Source of the DNA: Gemmatimonadota bacterium
GTDB taxonomy: Bacteria > Gemmatimonadota > Gemmatimonadetes > JACCXV01 > JAHWKZ01
Length of the DNA: 20,592 nucleotides
Direction: 5' to 3'
NCBI GenBank assembly: GCA_019347645.1
Contig: JAHWKZ010000012.1
Location: 1 to 20,592 of the forward strand
Shown here: in pieces, positions 1 to 10,700 of the stretch
How the letters are laid out: every line of letters starts with the position of its first letter
Position numbering within the stretch: position 1 is the first letter of the stretch
Notes under the pieces: model-generated
The model's input: the letters and a program-made list of their open reading frames with translations, nothing else
Told to the model about the DNA's origin: nothing
Databases searched by the model: none
Position numbers and translations under genes: made by a program

Positions 1-1
1 G

Positions 2-958
2 CCGCCCCTCGGCGACAGCGACGACCTCCTGATCGGCGAGTGGGCGATCGCCATCGGGAACCCGTTCGGCTACCTGCTGGCCGATCGCAACCCGTCGGTG
101 ACGGTGGGGGTGATCAGTGCCCTGGGTCGGGACGTCCGCCCGGAGAGCGGGGCCGGGCAGCAGCAGGTGTGGTCGAACATGATCCAGACGGACGCCGCAA
201 TCAATCCCGGCAACTCGGGGGGTCCGCTGGTCAACGCGCGCGGCGAGGTGATCGGGGTGAACGCCTTCATCTTCTCCGGGGGCGGCGGCGGTTCGATCGG
301 CCTCGGCTTCGCGATCCCGATCGACCGGCTGAAGCGGGTCCTCGGCGACATCGTGGAGTTCGGCGAGATCCGGCGCCCCTGGACGGGCATCCACGTGACC
401 ACTCCGCCCGTCCGGAACGGGGTCCCGCCGCGCGGTGTGCGGGTGGTGCGCGTCGATCCCGGCAGCCCCGCCGAGCGCGCCGGATTCCAGCCCGGCGATC
501 TGATTGTCGCCACGAACGGCCGTCCCCTGCGAACCTCCCTCGAGTGGGAGGGGCGCCTCCTCGACCTGCCGTCGGGCGAGGCGGTCGACGTCGAGGTCGA
601 GCGCGAGGGCCGCTCGTTCCGGCTGGAGCTGATCCCGGCCGACGACCCGCTCCGGCGCGCCTCCCGCATCTCCACTCCGTTCGGCGCGGAGCTGGTCGTC
701 GTCACGCCCACGATCGCCTCTCACCTCGGCCTGAGGAGCCCCACCGGGCTGCTCGTGGCGGAGCTGAGCCTCGACAGCCCCTTGCGCCGCACGCCGATCG
801 GCGTGGGGGACGCCCTGCTGGCGCTCGGCGACCATCGCCTCGACACCGCCGACGACGTCGAGGTCCTCATCGAGACACTCGGCTCGGGCCGCCCGTTCGT
901 GTTGTACTTCGAGCACGAGGGGGCCGTTCGACGATACTGCTACCGGATGCTCTGCTGA
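2..958 (+). CDS. HtrA/DegP-family serine protease with two PDZ domains (5' end missing)
   Basis: This is the C-terminal part (318 codons) of a trypsin-like periplasmic protease that degrades or refolds damaged envelope proteins. The frame is open from base 2, so the start, signal peptide and the catalytic His and Asp lie outside the window. The motif AIGNPFG is followed by NPGNSGGPLVN with the catalytic Ser at bases 215-217, then the typical GLGFAIPID end of the protease domain (about residues 100-108 of the fragment). A first PDZ domain (about 115-205) carries GSPAERAGFQPGD; a second (about 215-310) is more diverged but keeps GVGDALLALG. Domain order and length fit DegP/DegQ rather than single-PDZ DegS. 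The stop is 20 nt before purC, so the two may share a transcript, although protease and purine synthesis have no obvious functional link. Family assignment is firm; the exact subfamily is not. Confidence 0.93.
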   Translation, partial: PPLGDSDDLLIGEWAIAIGNPFGYLLADRNPSVTVGVISALGRDVRPESGAGQQQVWSNMIQTDAAINPGNSGGPLVNARGEVIGVNAFIFSGGGGGSIGLGFAIPIDRLKRVLGDIVEFGEIRRPWTGIHVTTPPVRNGVPPRGVRVVRVDPGSPAERAGFQPGDLIVATNGRPLRTSLEWEGRLLDLPSGEAVDVEVEREGRSFRLELIPADDPLRRASRISTPFGAELVVVTPTIASHLGLRSPTGLLVAELSLDSPLRRTPIGVGDALLALGDHRLDTADDVEVLIETLGSGRPFVLYFEHEGAVRRYCYRMLC

Positions 959-978
959 ACCGAACGAAAGGTACGGGC

Positions 979-1938
979 ATGGACACGACCGACAGAGCCA
1001 CGGGCGCGACGGCGCTGACCCGTCTGGAGCTGCCGCTTCCCCGATTCCACAGCGGAAAGGTGCGCGAGATGTACGCCCTCGGAGACGACGTGCTGATGGT
1101 GGCGACCGATCGGCTGTCCGCCTTCGACATCGTCTTCGAGGAAGGGATCCCGGACAAGGGCCGGGTCCTGACCGGCCTCTCCGACTTCTGGTTCGATCGC
1201 CTGGACTCCGCCCTTCCCCATCACCGGCTCACCGCCGACGTCGACGAGATGGTTTCCGGGGTCCCGGCGCTGGCGGAGCACCGCGCGGACCTGCTCGGGC
1301 GCTCGATGCGGTGCCTGAAGGCCGAGCCGGTCCCGATCGAGTGCGTGGTCCGCGGCTACCTCGACGGGTCGGCCTGGCGCGAGTACCGGGAGAGCGGTGG
1401 AGTGACCGGCGTCCGGCTCCCCGAGGGGCTCGAGCGCGGCGATCGGCTGCCCGAGCCGATCTTCACGCCGGCCACCAAGGCCGAGGAGGGGCACGACGAG
1501 AACATCGACTTCGATCGGATGACGGAGAGGGTCGGCGGGTCCCTGGCGGAGGTTCTGCGCGAGCGCTCGCTGTCCCTCTACTCCGAGGGGGCCGAACACG
1601 CCGCCGAGAGGGGATTGATCCTCGCCGACACCAAGTTCGAGTTCGGCCACGCGGCCGCGCCCGAGAGTGGCGAGCGACCGCTGCTGCTGATCGACGAGGT
1701 GCTCACCCCGGACTCCTCGCGGTTCTGGGACGTCGATCGATGGGATCCGGGCGGGCCGCAGGTGTCGTTCGACAAGCAGCCGGTGCGGGACTTTCTCGAG
1801 GCCGAGCGGAGGGCCGGCCGGTGGGACGGCGAACCGCCCCTCCCCGCGCTGTCCTCCGAGGCGGTGGCGGAGACGTCGGAGCGCTACCGCGAAGCCTACC
1901 GGAGAATCACGGGTCACGAGCTCCCCGAGCCCTCGTGA
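979..1938 (+). CDS. purC: Phosphoribosylaminoimidazole-succinocarboxamide (SAICAR) synthase
   Basis: This 319-residue enzyme uses ATP to join aspartate to CAIR, giving SAICAR, in cytosolic de novo purine synthesis. The N-terminal phosphate-binding region has SGKVREMY and ATDRLSAFD. The centre has ECVVRGYLDGSAW and FTPATKAEEGHDENI. Later come LADTKFEFG and LIDEVLTPDSSRFW, all hallmarks of the family. At 319 residues it belongs to the longer class (like yeast Ade1, about 300) rather than the roughly 240-residue E. coli type. The ATG at 979 is chosen because AAAGGT sits about 7 nt upstream and the HtrA stop lies just before it; the frame is open much further upstream but that part is antisense-like and overlaps the protease gene. 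The stop overlaps the GTG start of purS (GTGA), so the two are probably translationally coupled. Confidence 0.96.
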   Translation: MDTTDRATGATALTRLELPLPRFHSGKVREMYALGDDVLMVATDRLSAFDIVFEEGIPDKGRVLTGLSDFWFDRLDSALPHHRLTADVDEMVSGVPALAEHRADLLGRSMRCLKAEPVPIECVVRGYLDGSAWREYRESGGVTGVRLPEGLERGDRLPEPIFTPATKAEEGHDENIDFDRMTERVGGSLAEVLRERSLSLYSEGAEHAAERGLILADTKFEFGHAAAPESGERPLLLIDEVLTPDSSRFWDVDRWDPGGPQVSFDKQPVRDFLEAERRAGRWDGEPPLPALSSEAVAETSERYREAYRRITGHELPEPS

Positions 1939-2228
1939 ACGCGCGGGTCGAAGTCTTCGTGCAGCTCAAGCCGGGCATGCTGGACCCCCAGGGGGAGACG
2001 CTCGAGCGCGCCCTGGAGTCGATGGGCTACGAGGGCGTCTCCGGGATGCGGGTCGGCAAGTGGATCACCTTCGCGGTCGAGGGTGGCGAGCGCGCCGAGA
2101 TCGAGGGCCGCGTCGACGAGATGTGCCGGCGGCTCCTCGCCAACCCCGTGATCGAGACGTATCGATACGGGCTGGCCGAGGCCGGTCTCGAGGAGACGGC
2201 CGCGGACGGCGGCGAGGAGGCCCGATGA
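1935..2228 (+). CDS. purS: Phosphoribosylformylglycinamidine synthase, PurS subunit
   Basis: This 97-residue protein is the small structural subunit that bridges PurL and PurQ in the three-part FGAM synthase found outside gamma-proteobacteria. It begins ARVEVFVQLKPGMLDPQG, the family signature, followed by ALESMGYEGV, VGKWI and NPVIETYRY near the end. The family is usually about 80-90 residues; the extra tail (GLEETAADGGEEAR) is acidic. The start is a GTG whose last two bases are part of the purC stop codon (GTGA overlap). No strong Shine-Dalgarno precedes it, so translation probably depends on ribosomes finishing purC. Its stop overlaps the purQ ATG (ATGA). Confidence 0.95.
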   Translation: MNARVEVFVQLKPGMLDPQGETLERALESMGYEGVSGMRVGKWITFAVEGGERAEIEGRVDEMCRRLLANPVIETYRYGLAEAGLEETAADGGEEAR

Positions 2229-2916
2229 GCGTCAGGATCGGGGTCGTCCGCTTTCCGGGCACCAACTGCGATCGCGACGTCTTCGACGCCGTGGGCTCCG
2301 TGGAGGGTTCCGAGCCGGTGTGGCTGTGGCACAAGGAGCGCGACCTCGAAGGGGTGCGCGGGATCGTCCTGGCCGGGGGGTTCAGCTTCGGGGACTACCT
2401 CCGGGCCGGCGCCATCGCGCGCTTCAGTCCGATCATGGAGGAGGTGGTGGCCTTCGCCCGGCGCGGCGGGCCGGTCCTCGGGATCTGCAACGGGTTCCAG
2501 ATCCTGACCGAGGCCGGGCTGTTGCCGGGAGCGCTGATGCGCAACGACCGGATCACGTTCGTCTGCCGCGACCAGTGGCTGAAGGTCGAGACCACGGACA
2601 CCCCCTTCACCCGTCACTATTCCGCGGGCCAGCTGGTGCGCTACACCGTGGCCCACGGCGAGGGCAACTACGTCGCCGAGGAGGAGGTCCTGGATCGGCT
2701 CGAGGAGGAAGGGCGGGTGGCCTTTCGCTACGTCGACGAGACGGGGGCGGCGACCGACGCCGCCAACCCGAACGGCTCGCTGAGGAACATCGCCGGCATT
2801 CGAGACGAAGGCGGCAACATCCTGGGGCTCATGCCGCATCCCGATCGCGCGATGAGCGAGCTGCTGGGTTCGGGCGACGGGGCGCCGGTGTTCAGGGGCC
2901 TAGTGGAGGCGGCGGC

Positions 2917-2920
<4 letters not shown>
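2225..2920 (+). CDS. purQ: Phosphoribosylformylglycinamidine synthase, PurQ glutaminase subunit
   Basis: This 231-residue class I glutamine amidotransferase releases ammonia from glutamine for PurL. Visible landmarks are VVRFPGTNCDRD at residues 7-18, LAGGFSFGDYLRAGAIA at about 49-65, the nucleophile elbow GICNGFQ with Cys88, and LMPHPDRA with His205 near the C-terminus. The family usually has HPER at that last site, so the acidic triad residue here would be Asp207 instead of Glu, a conservative change. The ATG overlaps the purS stop and has AGGAGG 4 nt upstream. The stop overlaps the purL GTG. Length matches the family (about 225-230). Confidence 0.96.
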
Positions 2921-4887
<1,967 letters not shown>

Positions 4888-4942
4888 GACGGTCGCCGGC
4901 CCGTCCGCCCGATGTCGTCGCGCAGACGCTCGGCCGGTCGCC

Positions 4943-6181
4943 CTAGGTCCGGGCCCGGAACAACAGCCCGATCGCGACCACTCCGAAAACCCCGTTCGCC
5001 AGCCATGCCGCCACCGCCGGAGCGAGCCCGCCGCCGTAGCCGATCCCCTGGCCGACCCGGATGAAGCCCCAGAAGACGATCGTCAGGAACAGCGCGACGC
5101 CGAAGCCGGCGCCGGCGCCCTGGCGGCCGGCGTGGGCGGAGGAGCCGACGAGGGCCACCCCGAAGAGCACGATCACGAAATTGGCGAACGGATAGGCGAG
5201 CTTCATGTGCAGGTCGACCCGCTCCCGGCGGGTCTCCGCCCCCAGCCGCTCGCGCTCGACGATGTACTCCTCCAGCTCGTAGTAGCCGAGCTCCTCGGGG
5301 TTCTTCTGGCGGGCGAGGAGCTCCTGCGGAGCGTCGTCGAGGTGCGGCGAGCGGAGGATGCGGAAGGCGTACATCCTCTCGCGGAGGGAGCGGTCCCGCG
5401 CCGGCGTCGTATCGGCCTCGACGGTGTCCGTGGCCGCCGCGGTATCGACGGGTCCGGCCGCCGCGAGCGTGTCGGTGGCCGCGGGGACTGCCGGCCTGGC
5501 GCCGGTGCCGATCCCGAGACCCGGGAAGATCCGGATCTCGCCGTTCCTCAGGACCCAGGCGTCCGCCGACTCCTCCCACACCATCTGCGAGGCGTTGATC
5601 CGGACGAACGTGCCGTCCAGGTAGCGGCGCTGGATCTCGACCTGATCGGCGGAAGCGAGGCTGTCCTCCACGAACAGGGAGCGCACGATGTAGGCATACC
5701 CCTCCGAGTTCTGGTAGACGAAGCTCCCGCGGTAGGTCTCGTACTCCACCTGCCGACCGAGGATCTCCTCGTCGTACACCACGTTCGACCGCTCGTTGAT
5801 CCGCGGGACGACGGTCTCGCCGAGGGCCAGCACGGCGAGGCTGGTCGCGATGCCGAAGGCGAACAGGGGAGCGGCCATGCGGTAGAGCGAGATGCCGCTC
5901 GCCTTCATGGCGGTGAGCTCCCCGTGGCGGCCGAGCTCGCCGATCGTGAGGACGGTCGCGATCAGCATGGCCATGGGAAGGGTCAGCAGGTTGTTGTAGG
6001 GGACCTGCAGGAAGTAATAGCGGGCGACGTCCGCCCACGCGGCGTCGTTGTCCAGGTAGACGTTGATGTGGTCCATCAGGTGGACGAGGGTCGTGATGAC
6101 CAGCAACGACACCTGCGCCACGATCAGGATCTTGAGAAACTGCCACGTCACGTACCGGTCGAGCTTGCGGACGAAGATCAT
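4943..6181 (-). CDS. lptG: LptG-type permease of the lipopolysaccharide export ABC transporter (LptF/LptG family)
   Basis: This 412-residue inner-membrane protein would form, with LptF and the LptB ATPase, the transporter that extracts lipopolysaccharide from the inner membrane. It shows the family layout: a first helix at about 15-35, two more at about 63-82 and 103-121, a periplasmic beta-rich domain, and three helices at about 331-346, 358-375 and 388-408. The motif GELGRHGELTAMKASGIS (81-98) is the conserved cytoplasmic loop that meets LptB. The ATG overlaps the lptF stop (ATGA), so the pair is one operon. An Ala/Thr/Asp-rich, low-complexity insert of about 45 residues (221-265) sits in the periplasmic domain. 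Which of the pair is F and which is G follows usual gene order, not a decisive motif. It ends 55 nt from the convergent purL stop. Confidence 0.92.
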   Translation of the reverse strand: MIFVRKLDRYVTWQFLKILIVAQVSLLVITTLVHLMDHINVYLDNDAAWADVARYYFLQVPYNNLLTLPMAMLIATVLTIGELGRHGELTAMKASGISLYRMAAPLFAFGIATSLAVLALGETVVPRINERSNVVYDEEILGRQVEYETYRGSFVYQNSEGYAYIVRSLFVEDSLASADQVEIQRRYLDGTFVRINASQMVWEESADAWVLRNGEIRIFPGLGIGTGARPAVPAATDTLAAAGPVDTAAATDTVEADTTPARDRSLRERMYAFRILRSPHLDDAPQELLARQKNPEELGYYELEEYIVERERLGAETRRERVDLHMKLAYPFANFVIVLFGVALVGSSAHAGRQGAGAGFGVALFLTIVFWGFIRVGQGIGYGGGLAPAVAAWLANGVFGVVAIGLLFRART

Positions 6182-7596
6182 CGCGTGTCCGCTTCCTCCC
6201 GCTCGCCGGACCTCGAGCGGCGCCACGGCCAGACTCCGGGAAGGCGCCAGCCTCGGCCGGCGGTTTCGCGGGCGGTCCGGCGCAGCAGCCACGCCCCGAG
6301 GAGCAGGAAGATCAGGTTTCCCGCCCACATGGCGACCCACGGCGGCAGGAGCCGTCGGTCGGCGAGGTCCTCGCCCCCGGTCAACAAGAGGTAGTAGAAG
6401 ACGAACACGAGCGTACTGGCCCCCATCGCGAAGCCGTACCCGCCGCGCCTGGCCCGGACGCCGATCGGCGCCCCGACCAGGATGAAGACGATGCACGCCA
6501 CCGGGATCGCGAACTTCTTGTGGTACTCGACGAGGAACGCGTTGCGCTGGCGGTGGGAGAAGTCGATTCCCTCGCCCTCCCGGAGCACGACGTTGACCCG
6601 GTAGCGCTCCTGGTCGATGGGGCGCTGGAAACGGATCACCTCCGCCCCGGCGGTGTCGGAGGTCGCCACCGCGAAGGTGTCGGCCACGAGGGTGGCCACG
6701 TGGGCGGCGGCCGCCGCGGCCATCGATTCTCGCGCCCGCCCGATCTTCACCTCCTCGTTCCGGACATTGCCGAGCAGCGTCTCCAGGTCCATCTCCCGGT
6801 CGCTGCGGATGCGCTGCATCTCCGTCCCCCGGTCGAGCTGCGTGCCGGCGCCGCGGAGGACGATCCGCTGGCGGTCGAAGTGCAGGACCTCGTATTCGCG
6901 AGGCTGAGTGATGTCCCGGTGGTGGACCTGGCCGCTCCACAGCGTCAGGACTGCGTCCTCGCCGGTCGGGGTGTATTCCAGGCGTCCCGAGTCGGCGAGA
7001 ATCGTCCGCTGTTCCTGCAGGTTCGTCATGTCGAAGATCCGCAGGTCGTACATCATGTTCGTCTCGTGGTCGATCTCCTGGGGGATCATGCGCCATTCGC
7101 CCAAACCCGTCGGGTCGTTGATCCGTTTCTCCTGTAGGACGAAGGTGGTCCGGGTCCGCTGAATGTCGGTCATCAGCCGGGTGAGCTGGTGGTTCGCTTC
7201 CGGCAGGATCGTGTCGTTGAGGCCGATCGTCGCGACGGCCACCAGCAGGGCCGCCAGCACGCTGGGGGCGAGGATCTGGTGAAACCCGACCCCGTTGGCC
7301 TGGATGGCGGTGATCTCGTTGTCCCCGCTCAGCCTCCCGAACGCCGCCATGGTGGCCACCAGCGTGGCCATCGGGATGGTGATGGCCACCGTCAGCGGGA
7401 TCGACAGGACGAAGACCTCGAGGATGACGCCCGCGCCGAGCCCTTTGCCCGCGAGGTGCTGGAGCTGACGGGCGACCTGGTTCATCAGCATGATGGCGGT
7501 GAAGATCACCATCGCGAACAGGAAGGGGCCCACGTGCTCCCGAAGCGCGTACCAAGACAGCGTCCGCGCGTGCAGGAACTCGCGCCAGCGTCTCAT
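6178..7596 (-). CDS. lptF: LptF-type permease of the lipopolysaccharide export ABC transporter (LptF/LptG family)
   Basis: This 472-residue inner-membrane permease is the partner of the following lptG. Helices are visible at about 23-38, 57-83, 109-126, 362-378, 388-405 and 420-437. The loop AFGRLSGDNEITAIQANGV (85-103) matches the LptB-coupling region of the family. A large periplasmic segment (about 130-355) would be the jellyroll domain; it includes an Ala-rich stretch (292-300). The C-terminus is Arg-rich and cytoplasmic. It is longer than E. coli LptF (366). The ATG at 7596 follows the intergenic region shared with sprA; no clear Shine-Dalgarno precedes it (upstream bases CTCTCCCGACC), so initiation may be weak or unusual. 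The stop overlaps the lptG start. Confidence 0.92.
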   Translation of the reverse strand: MRRWREFLHARTLSWYALREHVGPFLFAMVIFTAIMLMNQVARQLQHLAGKGLGAGVILEVFVLSIPLTVAITIPMATLVATMAAFGRLSGDNEITAIQANGVGFHQILAPSVLAALLVAVATIGLNDTILPEANHQLTRLMTDIQRTRTTFVLQEKRINDPTGLGEWRMIPQEIDHETNMMYDLRIFDMTNLQEQRTILADSGRLEYTPTGEDAVLTLWSGQVHHRDITQPREYEVLHFDRQRIVLRGAGTQLDRGTEMQRIRSDREMDLETLLGNVRNEEVKIGRARESMAAAAAAHVATLVADTFAVATSDTAGAEVIRFQRPIDQERYRVNVVLREGEGIDFSHRQRNAFLVEYHKKFAIPVACIVFILVGAPIGVRARRGGYGFAMGASTLVFVFYYLLLTGGEDLADRRLLPPWVAMWAGNLIFLLLGAWLLRRTARETAGRGWRLPGVWPWRRSRSGEREEADTR

Positions 7597-7616
7597 GGTC
7601 GGGAGAGGTTCAACGG

Positions 7617-7644
7617 TTGCCCGGCTGCGGGACGGTCGTATATT
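7617..7644 (+). promoter_or_regulatory. Candidate sigma-70-like promoter for sprA
   Basis: In the 179-nt divergent region between lptF and sprA, TTGCCC (7617-7622) and TATATT (7639-7644) are separated by 16 nt, close to the vegetative promoter spacing. TATATT is the only clear AT-rich hexamer in this GC-rich interval. The same AT box read on the minus strand (ATATAC), with TTGGGT 18 nt further upstream (plus-strand 7662-7667), could serve lptF, making it a two-way promoter region. This is pattern matching only; the consensus for this phylum is not known to me. Confidence 0.35.
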
Positions 7645-7775
7645 GGCTCATCCTTCTGTTCACCCAACCCCCAGCCGGAGAATCGGTTACGGTCCTTCCG
7701 CGGTGAGATCCCGTTCAACCTAACATTCGCCCAACGACCCGCACAGAATTGGCGGACTCGACCGCGAACCCTGGA

Positions 7776-10700
7776 ATGAACCGTTTCGATCGCCGGACGC
7801 TGTTCGCCCTGGCAGGGGCCGCATCGCTCGCGCTGGCGGCCCTCCCGTCGCCGGCGTCGGCCCAGGAGATCGTGCGCCCGCGCGCGCCTCGGCTCGAGCT
7901 GAGGCCCGCGCCGCTCCCCGAGGAGCTCGCGCGTATGCCCGCCGATACCCTCCTGGGCTTCTCTCCCCTGCGGTTCGATCCCTGGACCGCTTCGGTCCGC
8001 CGCGCCCGACCGTTCGAGGAGCCGGGCCCGGAGCGGATCCCCACGGTCTCGGCGCTCGACTGGCGGGCGTGGCTCGAGGTCCGGGAGGCGGAGCGGACTT
8101 CGCGCCTCCACGCCCGGGCCTGGATCGAGGCGCTCCGGCCCCAGCCGAAGGAAGAACAGGGGCTGGTCCCGGAGCTCGAGAACCCGCTCCAGATCCCCGA
8201 GCCGCTGGCCAAGGTCTTCGGCGAGGGGTCCGACTTCGACATCCAGGGCAAGCTCCATCTCGGGGCGGTGGGGTCGCGGTCCCGGCAGGATCCCGACCTC
8301 CGCTCCCAGCTCCTCCGCCGCACCATCGGCGGCTTCGACCTCGACCTCGACCAGATCCTCGATCTCAATGTCTCCGGCACGGTGGGCACCAAGCTCGACG
8401 TCGCGGTGGACTTCAATTCCTCGCGCGAGCTCGACTCCAAGCAGCTCATCACCGCGGCCTACACCGGGACCGAGGACGAGATCCTCAAGAAGGTCGAGGT
8501 CGGCGATATCCGCGTCTCGCTACCACCGTCGAGGTTCCTCGGCTCGAGCGTCGGTCGCGGGACGTTCGGGGCCAGGGCCATCGCCCAGCTGGGGCCCGTC
8601 GACCTGCGCGTCCTCGGCAGCAGCAAGGAGGGGCAATCGACCCAGCGTTCGCTGTCGATCTCCCCCGGCGGCGAAGGGATCCTCCAGGAGGTCGTGCTCG
8701 ACATCAAGGACACGCAGTTCCAGGACGATCGCTTCTTCCTGCTGTTCCATCCCGACAGCCTGGCCGGCGGTCGGCTGGCCTATCCCAACTCCGGCACCCG
8801 GCTGTCGAATCCCGCCTCGACTCCGGAACCCGGCTCGCTGAACGTGTGGTTGGACGACGGCAACTTCACCAACAACCGGGAGACGGCGGCGAAGCCGGGC
8901 CAGGCGTTCGTGAACCCGACCGCTCCGGCCACCCGGCCGGAGGAGACCTACCAGGGTTTCTTCGATCTCCTCGTCGAGGGCGAAGACTACGTGATGACCG
9001 ACGGCGTCGTCCTCCAGATGAAGCGTCAGGTCGGGGACGCCGAGGTGCTGGCCGTCTCCTACGTGACCCAGGACGGCACGCAGGTCGGCTCGGGTCAGGG
9101 GGCGAACGAGCTGGAGCTCAAGCTGATCAAGCCGATCAACCCCGACACCGTCGACTTCACCTGGGACTACACGCTGCGGAACGTCTACTCGCTCCGCGAG
9201 CCCGACATCCAGCTCTCGTCGCTCTCGCTCACGATCTACCGCGGCAATCGGGACCTGCAGCAGACGTTCGAGATCATCGACGGCGAGTCGCGCAAGTACA
9301 CGGAGATCTTCGGGATCGGCGACCCTTCGGGGCGCATCAAGGTGCCGCGGATCCTCCGGGATCCCTTCGGCGGCGCCGACTACCTCGTCTTCCCGGACGT
9401 GCGGCCGTTCTTCCGCCCGACGACGGAGGCCGGTCAGCCGATCGAACTCGAGGTCCCGAACCGGCGGCTATACTTCAACAGCGATCCTCGCCGGACGGCG
9501 CTGGACGACCAGGTCTACTTCATCGGAGCGAGCTATCTCTCGCGGGGCGGCCTGACCGGGGAGGTGGAGCTGGGCGCGACCAACATCCTCGAGGGCTCGG
9601 AGACGATCACCATCGGCGGGCAGCCCCTCCAGCGCGGCGAGGACTATCAGATCTTCTACGACTTCGGGCGGCTGGTCTTCAACGACCCGGCCGGACTCGC
9701 CGAGCGGTATCCGGACGCGGCGGTGCGGATCGACTTCGAGGTCGCGCCGCTGTTCAACCTCGCGCCCACCTCGCTGTGGGGGGCCACCGGCACGTGGAAT
9801 TTCTCTCCGGACGCGGTGGTGAACTCGACGCTCCTGGTGCAGAACGAGGAGAGTCTCGCGAACCGGCCGATCCTCGGCGCCGAGCCCACCCGGACCTTGA
9901 TCGGGGAGGTCGATGCGACGTGGCGCAAGGAGACGCCGTTCCTGACGCGTTGGCTCGACGCCCTGCCCGGCCTCGAGACCGAGGAGACGTCGTTGCTCTC
10001 GATGCGGGGCGAGCTGGCGTTCAGCCAGCCGAACCCCAACACCGACGGCGAGGTCTTCCTCAACGACTTCGAGAACATCCAGATCGCCAAGCGGGTCGGC
10101 CTGTTCTTCCGCGGGTGGAGGCACTCCTCGATCCCCCAGGGGACGTCGTTCGGGTTGACGGACCTGGCCCGGCTGCGGTGGTTCACGTTCGGGCGATCGA
10201 GCTCCGAGATCACCCCCGGCGTGAGAGGCGTCGATCGCGGCGAGGATGTGTTCACCGTCCTGATCGAGCCCGCGGGCGAGACGCCGACCGGTCGGCTGGG
10301 ATCGTGGCGCTCGATCCAGACCGTCCTCTCCACCTCCGGCGAGGACCTGACCCGCCAGGAATTCGTGGAGTTCTTCGTCCGCGGCGATCGGGGGACGATC
10401 CTCTTCGACCTCGGAACGATCGACGAGGATCAGGTGCGGGTCGACCGGACCGGGGCGCCGGTGGGGTTCGGCACACTCGAGACCGAGGAGACGAACCCGG
10501 ACACGCGGGACAACAACCTCGACGCGCGGGAGGACACCGGACTCGACGGGGTGGCGGGAATCGACGCCCTCGGCGTCCCCGGCGACGTGGGCAACGACGA
10601 CTTCGACGACTCGTTCGGGGACAACTTCCCGCGGAACCCCAACGGCACGGAGAACAACAACGTCCTCGACACCGAGGACCTCAACCTCAACGGCCTGCTC

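Noticed and set aside
6182..7555. Upstream extension of the lptG frame antiparallel to nothing and overlapping lptF
   Set aside because: The extension translates to Arg/Pro-rich sequence out of frame with lptF; lptG clearly starts at the ATG at 6181 overlapping the lptF stop.
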